64,000 nt of DNA from assembly GCF_021462225.1 (NCBI RefSeq), contig NC_061806.1, forward strand, positions 26,804,144 to 26,868,143. Reading direction: 5' to 3'. Below are positions 1 to 12,700 of the stretch, one piece after another. The position numbers and the translations under genes are program-made. Source of the stretch: Girardinichthys multiradiatus (Eukaryota; Chordata; Actinopteri; Cyprinodontiformes; Goodeidae). A model generated the notes under the pieces. That model ran no database searches. It saw only the letters and a list, made by a program, of their open reading frames with translations, and was not told the DNA's origin. Positions within the stretch are counted from its first letter, which is position 1, and the number at the start of each line of letters is the position of its first letter.

Positions 1-720
1 GGATGCCTGGCCAGCCTGAGAGGTGTTCTTAGTCCACTTTCATATTACGGGAGAGTCCGGGTGCCCGCCTGCGGCTTCAGGCCGATTGGATCCGAACTAT
101 TTGTCTTCAAATATATCTAGGTGAGAAGTTGCTCTGTATGATATAATGTATATTATTATTTTTATTACACATTAACCATCATCTCCTAACTAATTAATTA
201 GGTTCCAGAGTTGCGAGAGGGAGGACATCAGCTGAGGGCCTGGTTACCCTGCAAAGGAATGGCAGGGAGGTTCTCATTGGTAACAATGGGATAAAGCAGA
301 ACACAGGGTTTTGCGGGTGGTTTTTAGCAATTTTCTACACCTCATAAAGGAGAAAAGCCTGACGGCAGACGTGCCGCTGAACGGGTAAAAAAAAATGGTT
401 CCGGAACCTTGAGGCATCAGGGGTGTCTCCTTCTTCATACTCTGATTTATAAAATAATGAAAGGAAAAAGTGGGGATGATTGTGTGAAATGGGCTTTAAT
501 TTGGAATATAAGTTTGGTTTTTCACAGCGTGGAAGTTTAAGTGTAAATAAGTAAAAAAAAAAAAACGGTTAAAACTTTCCAAAGGAAGTTTCGTTTGTCT
601 TAAATATTGCGATCAATCGGAAAAGAAGGTAAAAAGTGAAAAGGGACATTAGAGATGCGAAAAGAAAGTTGTTTTAGAAAGGAGTATAGTGCATGTTATG
701 AAAGGAAGTGACAGGCAGGT
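1..720 (+). other. possible 5' leader of an endogenous retrovirus (weak)
   Basis: No gene is visible here. The first ~130 bases are more GC-rich than what follows and end in a splice-donor-like ATCTAG/GTGAGA at about 115-125. A purine-rich stretch lies at 555-720. Integrase, env and LTR relics follow on the same strand at 3.4-6.15 kb. I therefore infer that this could be the leader and major splice donor of the same provirus, with most of gag and pol lost. No 5' LTR or primer-binding site was identified, so this is only a suggestion. Confidence 0.25.
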
Positions 721-873
721 GGACAACTGACTGACTGACTGATAATATTTCTTTGTGCAAAAGCTGAACCAATACTAAACTTTTTCTTCTGCCTCTCTCA
801 CACACAAATACACACATATATGGGATTTGAGTTCAACATCTGCGTTTTTGAGTCTGGATTTTAGAAACCTGCC

Positions 874-935
874 CTTCTCCATGGCTACTACGCCAGAGAC
901 GCTTCTCCATGGCTATTACACAGAGACGCTTCTCC
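874..935 (+). repeat. short tandem repeat, 27-28 bp unit, 2.2 copies
   Basis: The unit begins CTTCTCCATGGCTA and ends AGAGACG. Copies start at 874 and 902 and a partial third starts at 929. The second copy differs by a few substitutions and one deletion. Confidence 0.85.
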
Positions 936-1637
936 AGCACGGCCTGAAAGAGAGAGATCTGCCTTCCTGTCTGCCTGCTTGTTGCAAATCGCAACTTGTG
1001 GTTCCTGGACTCCTGAAGCCCGTAAGCCATAGATTTTGGGTCCATAAAATTATAACATTTAATTAAAGGTAGACCGATTACCTATTAAAATAGATCTAAT
1101 CCAATGATGAGTTCCAGTCATTTGGTGACTTTGAAATGCAATAATACTCAAACTTTCTACTCTGGGGAACACAGATTGGGGTTGAAGAGTTTAGTTTTGG
1201 AACCAAGGTTAGGATTTTTATAACAGAATCAAGACAAGTAAAATCCTTCATTTTAGGAAAAGAAAAGAAATAAAGGCTCTCAACACTAAAGAGGATGGTC
1301 GGCTCAAACTCCAGTCTCCTTGTTTGATAGGGTTTAAAGATTAAAGGAATACATATGAGTACAAAGGTACACAAGGTGATTTCAGATTACTAAGAGATAA
1401 AATATTGGAACATTTATCAGCATTTGGATTGTAAAAGAGGGGTTCTAGTAATACGTTTTCCCCAACTCTCAAAATGTAAATAGCCCAAATTAAAGAAAAT
1501 TATGTTTGTTCTTTTTGAAACACTATGTGGGAAAAAGTCCAGTTTGGAGACAAGCTTCTTATCTTAATTTCTGATTAAGTCAAACACTGCAGTTTTTGTT
1601 TAGTTTGGGTATACCATAAAAATGTAAATGCCGACTT

Positions 1638-1692
1638 TTCTAATTTCCCCTCGGGGATCAATAAAGTATCTTTGAATTTGAATTGAATTAAA
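1638..1692 (+). repeat. retroposon 3'-tail-like fragment
   Basis: The segment TTTCCCCTCGGGGATCAATA, followed by AAGTATCTTTGAATTTGAATTG, resembles the common 3' end of teleost LINE/SINE copies, which ends in a simple repeat. Only about 55 bases are left, so the family cannot be assigned. Confidence 0.45.
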
Positions 1693-3442
1693 TTAAAAAT
1701 ACTTCTTTGCATTTAACCTGAAATTCTGCAATGTAGTTGCGATCAAATTGAGCCAAACAAAAAGAGAACTATAACAATAACTCTCAGGATTGTAGTTATT
1801 ATTATAGAGTTACAGTACAAAGAATTAGCAAAAGGTTTCAGCATCAGTAAATTTTGAGATTTTTTGGACTATGTGCACTCATTTTTAAAAAAAGGATCCT
1901 GAAGATTGTCATAACAAAATTGATCAATTATAGCATTAAAAGATATGGCTGAGAAAACATATTCTGAAAAGAGATTGTTAAGAATTTCTTTGAATTCTTG
2001 AAGCTTCAAATTTGGCCATTTGTTTGCCTTTGATGTTTTGTCTTTGTGTTTGTTGGAATGAATGTTTGTTTATATGTTGCATGAAACAATAATCCATGTT
2101 TAGAATAATGTTTCTAAATCCCAGATTGATTAAACTTTGAGTTTTCAGGAGAGTTAAGAAGCAGCTCGTTTCTGAGGTAGATGCATGTTAACAGTTTTGT
2201 AGTTTAAGGTTCACTAAGATGGGTTGGAATGAAGAAACTGTGGGTCCCGCCCATAGGCTGCCCATCAGAGGCTAGTTCTGCCTGACTCCGCCCACCTACC
2301 AGGTTGATTCATGCCTTTGCTGTCATGGTAACGCTCAGCACCTCCCTTCCTGAGTTTTAACACTGTTTAAGAGACAATAGAATCAAAATGCTTGTAGTGA
2401 TTGTCGCCTTAAAAACATGTTTTTTTTTGTATAATAATTAAGGATGTAGCATGACATTTAGATTTATGTGTTTTTCTATTAAAAGGTTAATGAAATAGTT
2501 TAAACTAGTTTGAAGAATTAGTTTTGCATACAGAATCATTGGTAATTTATTAGATTGAAAGTTTCCCTGGTACCATTAAGCTAGCTGACAGTTCAAGATA
2601 TGCAAAAGTAAGGAATATATTTTTGATAAAGAATCTGAGACATGATTTTATACTTGGTGGGTATTATTTATTAGATTCAAATTTGTAGGGTTTATGCATC
2701 TGAATTACATTAGATGTCCATTAATCTAAAATGTATCTTCATACAAGACAAATCAGGATGATATGTGACTTATTTCTAAGTGAGACATTGATGAACTGAA
2801 TAACTAAAGTTTGTGTTTTGTTGTTAATGGAACTGAATTGCAGTTAAAACATCTGGATTTTTTTTTATGTTGCTTTCGTTAAATTCATAGTGACACATAG
2901 TTATGTCAGAATTCATTTATTTGGTTCTATGTAATGTGATCTTGGTTACTAGAACATTTTTGTACAGACTTTTTGCTGAATTGTCGCATGGGTTGGACCC
3001 TGCGCCAGAAGAGGGGAATGTCAGAATAAAGTAACATGGGGTTCCAAAAGTTGTAGCACTCATGGAAAAAAAAAAAAAGGGTAGCTCATACCTCCAGTGA
3101 GGACTTAGTGACAATGCGAGAGAGACGTTGTACTTTGTTTATATAAATGGTGCATAGCTCCCTAAGACCACATTCTGAAAACCTCTCTGAAATTATGGTG
3201 TTGATTCTTTTGTGAAATTTTACATCTCCACAGATTAGACCATTTTTGAAATTCTTTTTGGGTATTCTGAAACTATGAAATATCAACCTGTAATCAGACC
3301 TTCCTCAAACATCATGTCACATTTTTTATATTCAGAATATTTAGCTGATGGTCACTGCTAGTATATCAGGTGAAGTCTGAAGATCAATTCTTTTGATTTT
3401 GTTGGATGTTTTGATGAAGTTCATGTAGTTAAGCACTTAGGT

Positions 3443-3945
3443 TTGAGAATGGGACTTTGAATTGAAAATTAGCCAAGTGTTGTGAAGGTCCTGTTCTCAC
3501 TTATATAAGATTGAGACAAAGGACACAGGCAAATCTCAGTCCTTTTGAAGTGCTGTGTGGCAGGTCTCCTAATTTGGACATGGGGATATTACCAAGATAA
3601 TTTTCTTCCACATCTTTGTGTGAAGGTAGGATGTTGTTTTACTGTCAAAACCTGTCCACTGTGTTTTCTCAAGTTTCACAGACGGTGAAGGCTGCATTAC
3701 CAGAAACAGCCACTTCCACCCTCCAGTCCTTTATTCCTGGCGACTGGATTCTGGTCAGAGAATTTAGGAGCAAACACAGGAAGTCCAGGGCTGGAATGGC
3801 CCATATCAGATCCTACTAGACACCCAGGAAAGCTGCAGGAAAGCTCTAGCTCCCCCAGCGTCATCTGGCTTCCAGGACAAGTCATCTTCCAACTGGATCA
3901 TCCATGGCTTGAAAGGTTTGAGGACAGCGGACCACCACAAGACAA
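3443..3945 (+). pseudogene. endogenous retrovirus pol relic, integrase C-terminal part
   Basis: This is the broken end of a gamma/epsilon-like retroviral pol gene. Around 3450-3600 one frame reads ENGTLN, a stop, then KLAK, and a shifted frame gives YIRLRQRTQANLSPFEVLCG, the conserved LSPFE-x-L-x-G segment of integrase. At 3616-3819 an open frame contains FIPGDWILVREF, matching the PGD-x-V motif of the small C-terminal domain. At about 3790 a frameshift is needed to continue into GWNGPYQILLDTQ, the W-x-GP-x-x-LL motif. At least two frameshifts and one in-frame stop are visible. No catalytic core (DDE) or reverse transcriptase was found upstream. It is a non-functional fossil, and the env relic lies downstream on the same strand. 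Confidence 0.75.
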
Positions 3946-4640
3946 AGAACTGTAAGCTGATCACTGGCAAGTGATTGAACAGGTGGTTGAAGAACACTGT
4001 TCTTACAAGGGCACAATAATCCCTTGGGCAGTGCAACGTTATTTCAGAATCTACTTAAGGCCATCGCATTGCCTGAAAGTTAGAAATCATAAGGTCATTT
4101 GCCTCACTGCACACACACCACAGTGAGAGACACATAGGAGACATACAGGGAAGACCTCTACACATTTGCACATAACCTTTCTCTGGATGATGGACGGATG
4201 ATGTCTGCAACAGGGAGACAGTCAAATATGCGCCATGATGCTTATTCTCCTTAATTTCTTAATATCTGGTGGCTACTAGGCTCCTTTGCCTGGACAGCAA
4301 GGATCAGCCAAATTCTTTTCTCCCACTTTGACAGCGAGACTGATTCTGAGGAGGAAATCTCGGATGCTTTTATCTAACTTTTATGTTTTTGCTTGATATT
4401 TACCATTATGGTATTATTACAAGTTTGAATGTGTTCATTTCCACTGTTGTTTAGTTGGACTATGGAAGCCTAACTTCCAGCGGGTTAGAATTCCTGTTTC
4501 TAAATATATTTCTAGAGGAGCTTCCTACGACCGCCCACCTGTACCAGACTGGTAACAGGGCAGCTTGAAGCCACTCAGGAGAGACAGCAGGATTTTTGTT
4601 TTTTTGTTTTTTAAGTTGTGTTTATAATTTGTTTTCTTTG
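3946..4640 (+). other. pol-env spacer of the retroviral relic, unassigned
   Basis: Nothing coding is recognisable. In most related proviruses pol and env lie closer together or overlap, so about 700 bases here may be insertion or heavily decayed sequence. Confidence 0.4.
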
Positions 4641-4651
4641 AAAAAAAAAAA

Positions 4652-4665
4652 CTGTTTGCTTTCAG
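4652..4665 (+). promoter_or_regulatory. probable env splice acceptor
   Basis: A pyrimidine-rich run CTGTTTGCTTTCAG ends in AG at 4664-4665, 35 bases before the putative env ATG at 4701. Spliced env mRNAs of retroviruses use an acceptor in this position. The assignment follows from context and was not tested. Confidence 0.5.
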
Positions 4666-4700
4666 TACCAGAAGAAAGGACATTCCACTTCAAGGTCACG

Positions 4701-5760
4701 ATGCAGCTATATGGAAGATGGTTTGTTCTGAAGCTAATGATTGGTATTGCAAGTATTTATTATAATTCTTGTGTTCATTTTGCGAAAGGTACAGCAAAGA
4801 CAATGTGTGGTTAATCTGACTAATAATACTCATCAGCGGATTCGAAGAGAGATTCATCACTTTTCTGATTACTATGATCATACTGATAATGTTTGGTGGC
4901 AACTGATGCATCAAACTGTGAGGAAGATAAGAAATGACAGTTGCTATGTTTGTTGTTTGATTCCACGTGTTATTAATGATCAACCATTTTTAGTACCGGT
5001 TCTTATTAATACTACTTTCTTTCCAGATAGGCAACATAACCAACTGGTGGAGGTCATTTTTCCTTGGGTGAGGAATTATACTGTACGGGAAAGCAGAAAT
5101 GTTAGTAAATTTTCTAGTGAGACTAATTTAACGTGTGCGTCTACAGGAACTCTTTATAGAATTCGGGGTAATAGAAATCCGATTAAAGATCCAGATATTT
5201 TTGTATTACACAGGAGGAAAGTACACCTTATTTCCTTGGGAAGACAGTAGGTTGCGAAGCTATTATATGTGTTTTATGTGCTTTAATCAACAGACATAAA
5301 TTTGAGTCATGTCCTATCAGAACTGATCCTTATACTATTTCAGAATCTTTGGCTCCAGATCCCTTTGTGTTAACTCTTAATCTTACAGCCTTACCGGATG
5401 GAGGTTAATTGTATGGCCAGGCAGGTAAATTAACCAGGGTTTTTGTTACTTTTCCTTTATGAGATGGGTACTCATGTCCTCAGAACATGGGTTGGATGTG
5501 TGGAAATAGATCATATCTGTATCTGCCTGCTAATTGGTCTGGAGTATGTTATCTAGCTCACTTACTACCTACAGTCACATCTTATACTTCAATCAGCCTA
5601 AGCTATTAGAACGATGAGTTTTCAAACTAGAATGGCTTTGGATTATCTGTTAGATGAGAGGGGTGATGGTTTTGAAGAATTTTCCTTTAGTTGTGATTAT
5701 CTTGTAATCAGAAGAAAGGAGTGTGATGGAAATTCTTTTATTAAGTGTTCCACAGTGTGT
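4701..5760 (+). pseudogene. endogenous retrovirus env relic
   Basis: This is the remains of an envelope glycoprotein gene. An ATG at 4701 opens a hydrophobic leader-like start. A frameshift near 4790 moves the reading into a second frame, open to 5250, that has several N-x-S/T sites and the paired-cysteine motif DSCYVCCLIP. After the stop at 5250 the frame shifts again. Near 5490-5570 one frame reads GWMCGNRSYLYLPANWSG, a surface-subunit motif common in fish retroviral env. Near 5620-5660 MALDYLLDERG matches the conserved heptad segment of the transmembrane subunit. A membrane anchor and fusion peptide are not recognisable. With several frameshifts and stops it cannot encode a functional envelope. 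Confidence 0.75.
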
Positions 5761-5792
5761 GACCTTTGGGTTACCTCACTCCAGTGAACATC

Positions 5793-6147
5793 TGTGTTAG
5801 GGCGTAAGCTGTAAAAGCCATTATCAGAAGTTTAATGGTTAAGGCCATTTGTTACGGTGATGCCTCGGGGAGAGTAGATGGTTGTTCCTAGGTAACCTTC
5901 TCACCTCTGAACCCAAGAAGGGTCTGGGGTCGTAAAACACAGACTCTTTGAAGTTAAGATAACACTGTCATGTTCTGGCATAAATACTGTGTAAATGTTG
6001 ATCGGGGCTCTGTTTCACTGACTAACCTCAGTGTCAGGGTCTTCAAATGCTGAATGCCTTTGAATAAAAATTATAAAGACAAAGTCCGGATTTTCTCTTG
6101 TTATGAGTCAACTTCTACCCACTTTGATAAGAAAATTCCACAACACA
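5793..6147 (+). repeat. probable 3' LTR of the retroviral relic
   Basis: This region follows the env relic. It can be bounded by TGTGTTAGGG and an end in ACACA, giving the usual TG...CA termini. It holds a TATA-like CATAAATAC near 5980 and a poly(A) signal AATAAA near 6064. No clean polypurine tract precedes it and no 5' partner lies in the window, so the ends are approximate. The role is inferred from order and signals, not from an LTR pair. Confidence 0.5.
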
Positions 6148-6719
6148 TGAAAATGTGAAAAAATACAAAGTAACAAAGATAGCATTCATAAGGCCCAATT
6201 TATTCAGTTTATCTGCAGAGACATGTTGATTAGGGGTTTAGTTCCTCTTTAAAGGAAATTGGGCCAATTAGCATGTTGGCATCTTGAGCATCTTAAGACG
6301 TAAACATGATAACACTAAACTAATCTTTCACTACTTACTAACCGACATTACCTACAGTGCTTAAAGATCATCATTATATATGGCTCCCTCTACATTTTTT
6401 GGCATCCCCTCTACAGGTGTGAACAAATGTATGCACCATTATTACTGTAGCAATTACTGCATACTGAAAAGTCTGCTGAAGATTTTTTTACCCCCATTAC
6501 CAGCCTCCTCACTTCGCACGGTGGCAACATAACCTGTTGCAGTCTTGCTTGCACCAGGCCCCATTGTTTTGATTGTTCTTAAGTACTTCCCTAACTGCAG
6601 ATATTGGCAAGTTTAGGTGAGTAGTTACTTAACAATATTTCATGAACTTTTCCTCAATGTTGGTTCCACCAGTGGCATCAATCAGTGCCAGGTTTGCATT
6701 TCAAAATATGATGAAACAG
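6148..6719. other. non-coding, nothing recognised
   Basis: AT-rich intron-like sequence. No ORF, repeat family or signal is recognised. Confidence 0.6.
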
Positions 6720-6756
6720 TTTTATAACTTTTTTTTTATTTTTTATTATGACCTGT

Positions 6757-7093
6757 GGGCTGCACAGTGGCGCAGTTGGTAGCACTGTTGCCTTGCAGCA
6801 AGAAGGTCCTGGGTTCGATTCCTGGCTGGGGGTCTTTCTACATGGAGTTTGCATGTTCTCCCCATGCGTGGGTTCTCACTGGGTACTCTGGCTTCCTCAC
6901 AAAGTCCAAAGACATGCCTGTTAGGTTAATTGGTAACTCTAAATTGCCCTTAGATGTATGAATGAGTGTTTGTGTGCTGCCCTGTGATGGACTGGCAACC
7001 TGTCCAGGGTGTACCCTGCCTCTTGCCCATAGACTGCTGGAGAGAGGCACCCACTATGGAATAAGCAGTAGAAAATGACTGACTGACTGACAA
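6757..7093 (+). repeat. tRNA-derived SINE (Mermaid/DANA-like)
   Basis: The element starts GGGCTGCACAGTGGCGCAG. It carries pol III promoter boxes, an A box around TGGCGCAGTTGGTAG and a B box GGTTCGATTCC. The body includes GTTTGCATGTTCTCCCC, AGTCCAAAGACATG and CTGTGATGGACTGGC, and the 3' end is a GACT simple repeat. This is the layout of Mermaid/DANA-type fish SINEs. An 11-bp direct repeat, TTTTATAACTT, lies at 6720-6730 and 7094-7104. If it is the target duplication, extra T-rich sequence precedes the SINE. ORFs across it are chance. Confidence 0.85.
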
Positions 7094-7104
7094 TTTTATA
7101 ACTT

Positions 7105-9321
7105 AATGTAACCAGTGTATTAAAGCATCTCACTTAATAATGTGAAAGTTGTACTTTATATGAAATATTTGTGTTTGCATGGCTGACTCTACAGTGACAG
7201 CTTTAGAGCCAAATTGTAAACTTAACATTAAAAATGCATTTATTTTGTGGGAAATGGCTATTGTGGTTCAAGCAACAATTTCTTCAATTTGTTTTTTTCC
7301 CCACAGCATAATTAAATTCAAATTAAAAGATGCAATTTATTGCATTTTTTAGTGTGAGATTAAGCTACTGCAACAAATAAATGTATATATTTTAGAGGTA
7401 TCTGCTTTTTCGAAACACATAGCCTGACAAGTTCTGTGGAATTTGCTTATAATAACATGGTTTTAACTGTCACTGTAGTTTTTTAAGCTTTTCACTTTTT
7501 CTCTACCTACTGCTTTTATCTTAAAACTATTAAAATCAGATGAACAGTCATCTAGAAATTGGAAATAATATAGCAAAGGCCCAAGCTCTTTGGGAATCAC
7601 CTTGTTGGTTTTTAAATAATTTTTATGTGTCAAGCTGTGTGAAATTTGTGTGTCGAAATGTGATATAAGATTAGTTTGTCATTTGACGGTATAGGAGCTG
7701 TTTGATGTCTGAATATTTTATGGAGTTAAGTGACTTAACTTTTTTTCTACTGAAAATTGCCATGTACTTGGCTGATGATAAGAAAAATAGCAGCCATGGT
7801 CCAGTGAAAAACCTTTAGACCTCTATAAAATTGCAGAGCTCCAAACAGCATTCGTAAAGTCAGTAATACTCCAAAAAATCTCAAAGTGCTCAAATATCTT
7901 ATTACTGTTTTGACACAATTATGACAAAAAATAACAATAACCAGACAAAACTGTATAACTAAACTAACATATATTGGATTATTACTCAATTGCATTTTGG
8001 TTTTGGCTTCTGGCGCAAGTAAAAAACAGGATATATATGATGGTGGAACTAATTGGCTGTGGCTTTAAACTGGCTACACATCACCCTTCAGCAGACCTCC
8101 CCTTCTGGCCTGGTCCCTCTGGTTTGACTTAGCAACTCCAGAAAACGGTTGGTTTCTGTGGGCAAGGGAAATATCTGTTTTACTGCTTACTTATAGGTGA
8201 CCTGTGAAAAAAGCGTCCCTGCAGTGATGACACAAGTTCACTGTAATTAATGTCTGACAGCCTCTATTTTTTCCAACATTTACAGCTGTATTTTATGCCC
8301 TTTGAAGCAAGAAATGCTGAGCTGTAATATACTGTGGTCACAGTGATGAATAAATAACAGCCAACAGGAAAAACAATGATGATATGAACCTATACTCATC
8401 TCAGATTCATAATCCCTTGACCCTTTTCACATTTGTCCCTCTACAAAAACTGTTTAATGTGTTTTACTGAGATATCATGATATATACCAACACGAAGTAG
8501 CGCATAACAGTGATGAGAAAGGAAAAGGATATAGCAATAGGAATAAAATATTAAAAACTGTGCCCCCCCTTCATATTCAGGCCACATATACTCCAATACC
8601 CCAAGATCAAATGGAAGCATTTGTCATCAGAAGTCACGTAATTGGTAACTAGCAGTGTTTGGCTGAAGCCATTGTGAGGAAATGACCTAATTTTAGTTTT
8701 TCCAATTTCCTTATCTTGTGCTGATGAGTATAAACTGACTTTGTTTGGATAAACTGTAATATAATTATCACACACTAATCTAATTACAGACTTTACTTTG
8801 ATTCTGAGAGTAATTTCATTAAGCTGTTTACATGCCTGCCAGACACAGATCTATCTTGATATGCTCGTCTTAACACAATATCGCATTCTGGGTTGACTGA
8901 ATTAAACAAGTTCTTTTTTCTTTTTTTTTTTTTTTTCATGTCAACAAGTAAATATCTAAAAAGTTATTTTAAAACAAAAAGGCACTTCTGTTTTCAACTG
9001 CTTTTAGCAGATTTTATAGGAAGAAACCAGTTTTGGCCAGATTTAAGATGGTGATGGTAGTTATTAAAAAGACAGTTGTTCTAAAATATAACACTCACAT
9101 ATACTGGGCAATCTGCTCACAGAGGAAAAATTTCAGATGGACAGATTAAGCCAGCGTATGGTGTTTACATTTCCAATCAACTTCCTTATGCAGCTAATTT
9201 CACAGTTCTTCACATTTTAACTATGTCAACAAACTTTTGTGACCTCAGAGAAGCAAACTACTAGTTGGCTGCTCTGCAAGGCTTTTGTTGACTTGCTGCA
9301 TGATCACATTTTTAGCTTCAT
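7105..9321. other. non-coding, nothing recognised
   Basis: AT-rich intron-like sequence with a T-rich run near 8915-8937. No gene, RNA or identifiable mobile element is seen on either strand. Confidence 0.6.
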
Positions 9322-9720
9322 GTGCAGATGGCTGCTGTCAGTTTCCCAGTGATTGTCTGTCCTTCTGTGTTTTTCCCAACTCCTCTCAGTGTCCCTGTCT
9401 CTTTTTGTCTACAACCTTTTTGCTCCCCCATGAGTCTCTGTGATGGCCTTTTTTTCCTGTGTCTTCGTTTCCACTCCTCTTGTCCTGTCAACTCTCATCT
9501 CCCCCACCCCTCGTCCCTGATTCTGCACTTCTGCTTTCCTCTCCACCTTGCCTTTCACCTTCTTACCTTTCATCTCCTCCTCTTCACTCTTGGCTCATGT
9601 TGTCACCCCAATTGCCCTGTTTGGCTTCTTTCTTCTGCCCATCCCTTTCTTGTCTCCTACCCTTTTCTTTGGTTCTCAAGTGTTCTTCTGAGTGACCTGA
9701 GGCTTTCTCCATAAAACACA
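9322..9720 (+). repeat. pyrimidine-rich (CT) low-complexity tract
   Basis: About 400 bases are dominated by C and T on the plus strand, with many CTC, TTC and CCT runs. The 130-residue frame across it is rich in Pro, Ser, Leu, Phe and Cys and has no domain. I read it as low-complexity intronic sequence, not a gene. Confidence 0.7.
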
Positions 9721-12700
9721 ATGACACTCCTTTTACTGTCCTCTAATTTTGAACCTTCTTTCTTTTTGGTCCACTGAAGTAAGGTGTTTTCAGTAAAGAC
9801 TTTTGCAATTTCTCACAAACCCTATGAAAAGGTAAAAGTTATCACCATGATAAATCTACCAAGACATGCCTAGACAATAGCCTTGTGAACTTCAATGACA
9901 GTTTAGGCTACTAGAAATTGGATTTCAAAATTGACACCCATGGCAGAACAGTTTGAAGGTCACCACTATAGTATGCAAGCCCCAGTGTTGCAAATAGATC
10001 CAGAAAAAATAGTCTACATTATAAACTTGTTTACAAGCTCTTTTCGAGAATCACTTGGCCAGTAAACAATGGCTGGTAGTAGACTTCCTAAAGTCCACCT
10101 TGCTCCTGAAATGGGTGGTAAATGTGATTTAGTGAGGTTCATTTTGAGAAAAAAGAAAAAAAAATACACAAACAACAACATAAACATCTTTGTTTGGTGG
10201 TACCAAAATGAGAGAAACCTTGTCACCATAGATAATGCCAGAGGAATTATATGAAAAAATGTTTGTTCTTTTATGACACTTTAAATCTTGCGTAGTTTTC
10301 CTAATAGTTATTTGTTTAAATTAGAAGTACCGCCCAACTTTCATGTAATGCTTTAAAGTGGTTGCCAACAGTTCATCAAACTTTACAAAGGTAATTAAAA
10401 GCTCTTCTTTCACCATTTGGTACTTTTTCTTCCATTTTTGATCATGTGCTTGCTAATTTTCTTAGACATGTGATTTGTACCTGTCAGTCATTTAAGCTTA
10501 ACATAATCATCAACATCCGGCACCTAACTCAACGGATGAGATTTGCATCATGGGTGGTCAGCAAATCCGTGGGAACTGCGTGATGGAATCATGTTAAAAT
10601 CCACCAAAGTCTCAGAGAAATGTTTCAGATACCATGTTAAATTTATGCCATGAAGAATTAAGGTAGTTATCAAAAGGGGGTTTAACCCATTTATAACAAG
10701 TACCAAACAAAGTAACCAGAAAGCATAACTTAATAATAAGAAACTAAAGCAATAAAGACAACAGACGTTAATGGTCCTTGATGCTTTATGTTGTTCAATC
10801 TATTTGGTGATTTATAAGAAAAAGTAAAAACGGAAGTATTTTATAACTCTTTTAAAAGCCCCACAAGTCTTTATATTATTGTTACCAGTTGTATTAAAAA
10901 TAATCTGATCTATTTCTAAAGTCATGCAGTTATACATAAAGTGCAACAAAGGACCAATCACATACTGCTTATATTTTCTGACCTAACTTACTTGCTCATT
11001 TGGTTTTCACATGGTCAGAATAATTTTGCTGTATCTATAACTTGCATGTAATATATGATTACATAAGGCTTTCATATTTCATGAACAGTAACAATGTCGT
11101 GATCTATCCCCAACGGCTCAATTTGTTGGTGTTTCACCAGTTTTAAGAAGTACTGTGAAATTTTACTCTTTCCCACGTTCTGCTTACATTATGCTTTTCT
11201 CCAGGCTTGACTAATATGTTCAAGGCATTTCTATCCACATTAAACATTCAATGAATAAATATTTCAACAGGCATAGTTGCTGTCTTTTGAGTCCTGCATT
11301 TTGCTAACACGTCAATACTCATCTTTGATTCTCATTCACATAGATAGAAAACATTAACATTCTATTCTCAAATATATATTTTAATCAATAACCTATGACA
11401 AAATTTTCATGTATAAATGTTCTGATTCAAAAGTCAAGACCCAGACGTGCGGTAAAACCTCGTATATTTTGGATATATTTGAAATAATCTGTGTGTTTGT
11501 CTTGTGAGTGAGAAAAACAGCAAAGTTGTAAATTTCTGTTCAAGGTCACTGCTCCATTTCCGATTAGGGATGGTGCCGCTATTCCAGCATCCTTTCTGCC
11601 AGCAGCATTGATTAGCACTCGGCAAGCATAACATCACACTCACACACACACAAACCCATGCATACACACCAAAATGCACACATACACTATTTGTCTTACA
11701 AAGCCAGTTCCGATGTCATCTCTCAAAAGAATGCTAATGGTTGAGCAGAATTCAAACCCACAAACAAGTACTGCTTTTTATCATGTTCTGAATAAAGCAC
11801 AATAGCGGACAGAACACAGTGAAGCTGAGCCAAGCAAAAGAACAGACCAATTTCTGAACAAGAGAGAATGAGAAATTTTTGATTGATGGTGCAGGAGGTA
11901 TTGGGTTTACATCAGTGGAACTATCCTGGACTTGTTTCAGTCAATACTTTCCTGTTTCCCCTTATCACATTAAACAGTATAGGCACCTTTGCCTAAATGA
12001 ATTGTGATTTTTCAAACTGGTAAATAAAATTTTAGATTCAGCTTTGAAAAACACTTGATCAAAAGTTACACTTGTTTTTTTTTTTTAACTACCTTTTATT
12101 TAAAGAACATTTTTTATAAACAACTGCAGCACGGAAAAAGACAAGGCATCTTGAGAAACAGAGAAAAAGGGGGGTATTAAACATGGCAAAAATAAAAAAT
12201 AAAAATTAACTAAATACACTAAGTACACATGCAGTTAAGCCCAAAATTATTAATACCCCAGGTTGATTTTAGATTTCAGGTAATCTTTTAATTTTACCAA
12301 CATGTTAGAATGAAAGTAATAATGTAATAACATTTTGGATTGGTCCAGCATAAATCCCAAACTGAATCTGATAAATAATCTGTGGAGGGACAAAAAGTTT
12401 TGGGTGATAGCAAGGAGACCTTCCAACTTTAACTTGGATCTCATCACAAAAGATGAATTATCACAAATACGACTGGTCAGTCAGTCAGTCAGACTGACTG
12501 ACCAGTGGAATCATGTAGCATGAGCTTTTATGTAGTTGTAAGAAGCATTTAACTGTTAAATTAATTATTGAGAATGTTATGATAACTTCGACATGCCAAT
12601 TTAGTGAAAATGTCAATAAAAAAGCTTTTCTTCTACCAAAATAACAGCCCTTTGACATTAACTATGTTTTCGAAGATGCATATTTCTTTTTCAATTAGAA

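Larger units (their letters stand above)
721..3442. other. non-coding stretch, nothing firm recognised
   Basis: AT-rich DNA with only short chance ORFs. It contains a small tandem repeat (874-935), a LINE/SINE-tail-like segment near 1640-1690, and an isolated GC-richer block at 2225-2350. If the flanking retroviral relics belong to one provirus, this is where gag and most of pol would have been, but I see no gag, protease or reverse-transcriptase motif. Confidence 0.5.

Noticed and set aside
4741..5250. Domesticated (functional) env gene
   Set aside because: The frame lacks a leader in phase, stops early, and the transmembrane part lies in other frames with stops, so this is a fossil.
6755..7133. 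Possible tRNA gene suggested by A and B boxes
   Set aside because: The boxes belong to a SINE. The sequence does not fold as a complete tRNA and continues into a SINE body.
9322..9714. 130-residue open frame
   Set aside because: It lies in a CT-rich tract, is Pro/Ser/Leu/Phe-rich and has no domain, splice context or overlap with known families.
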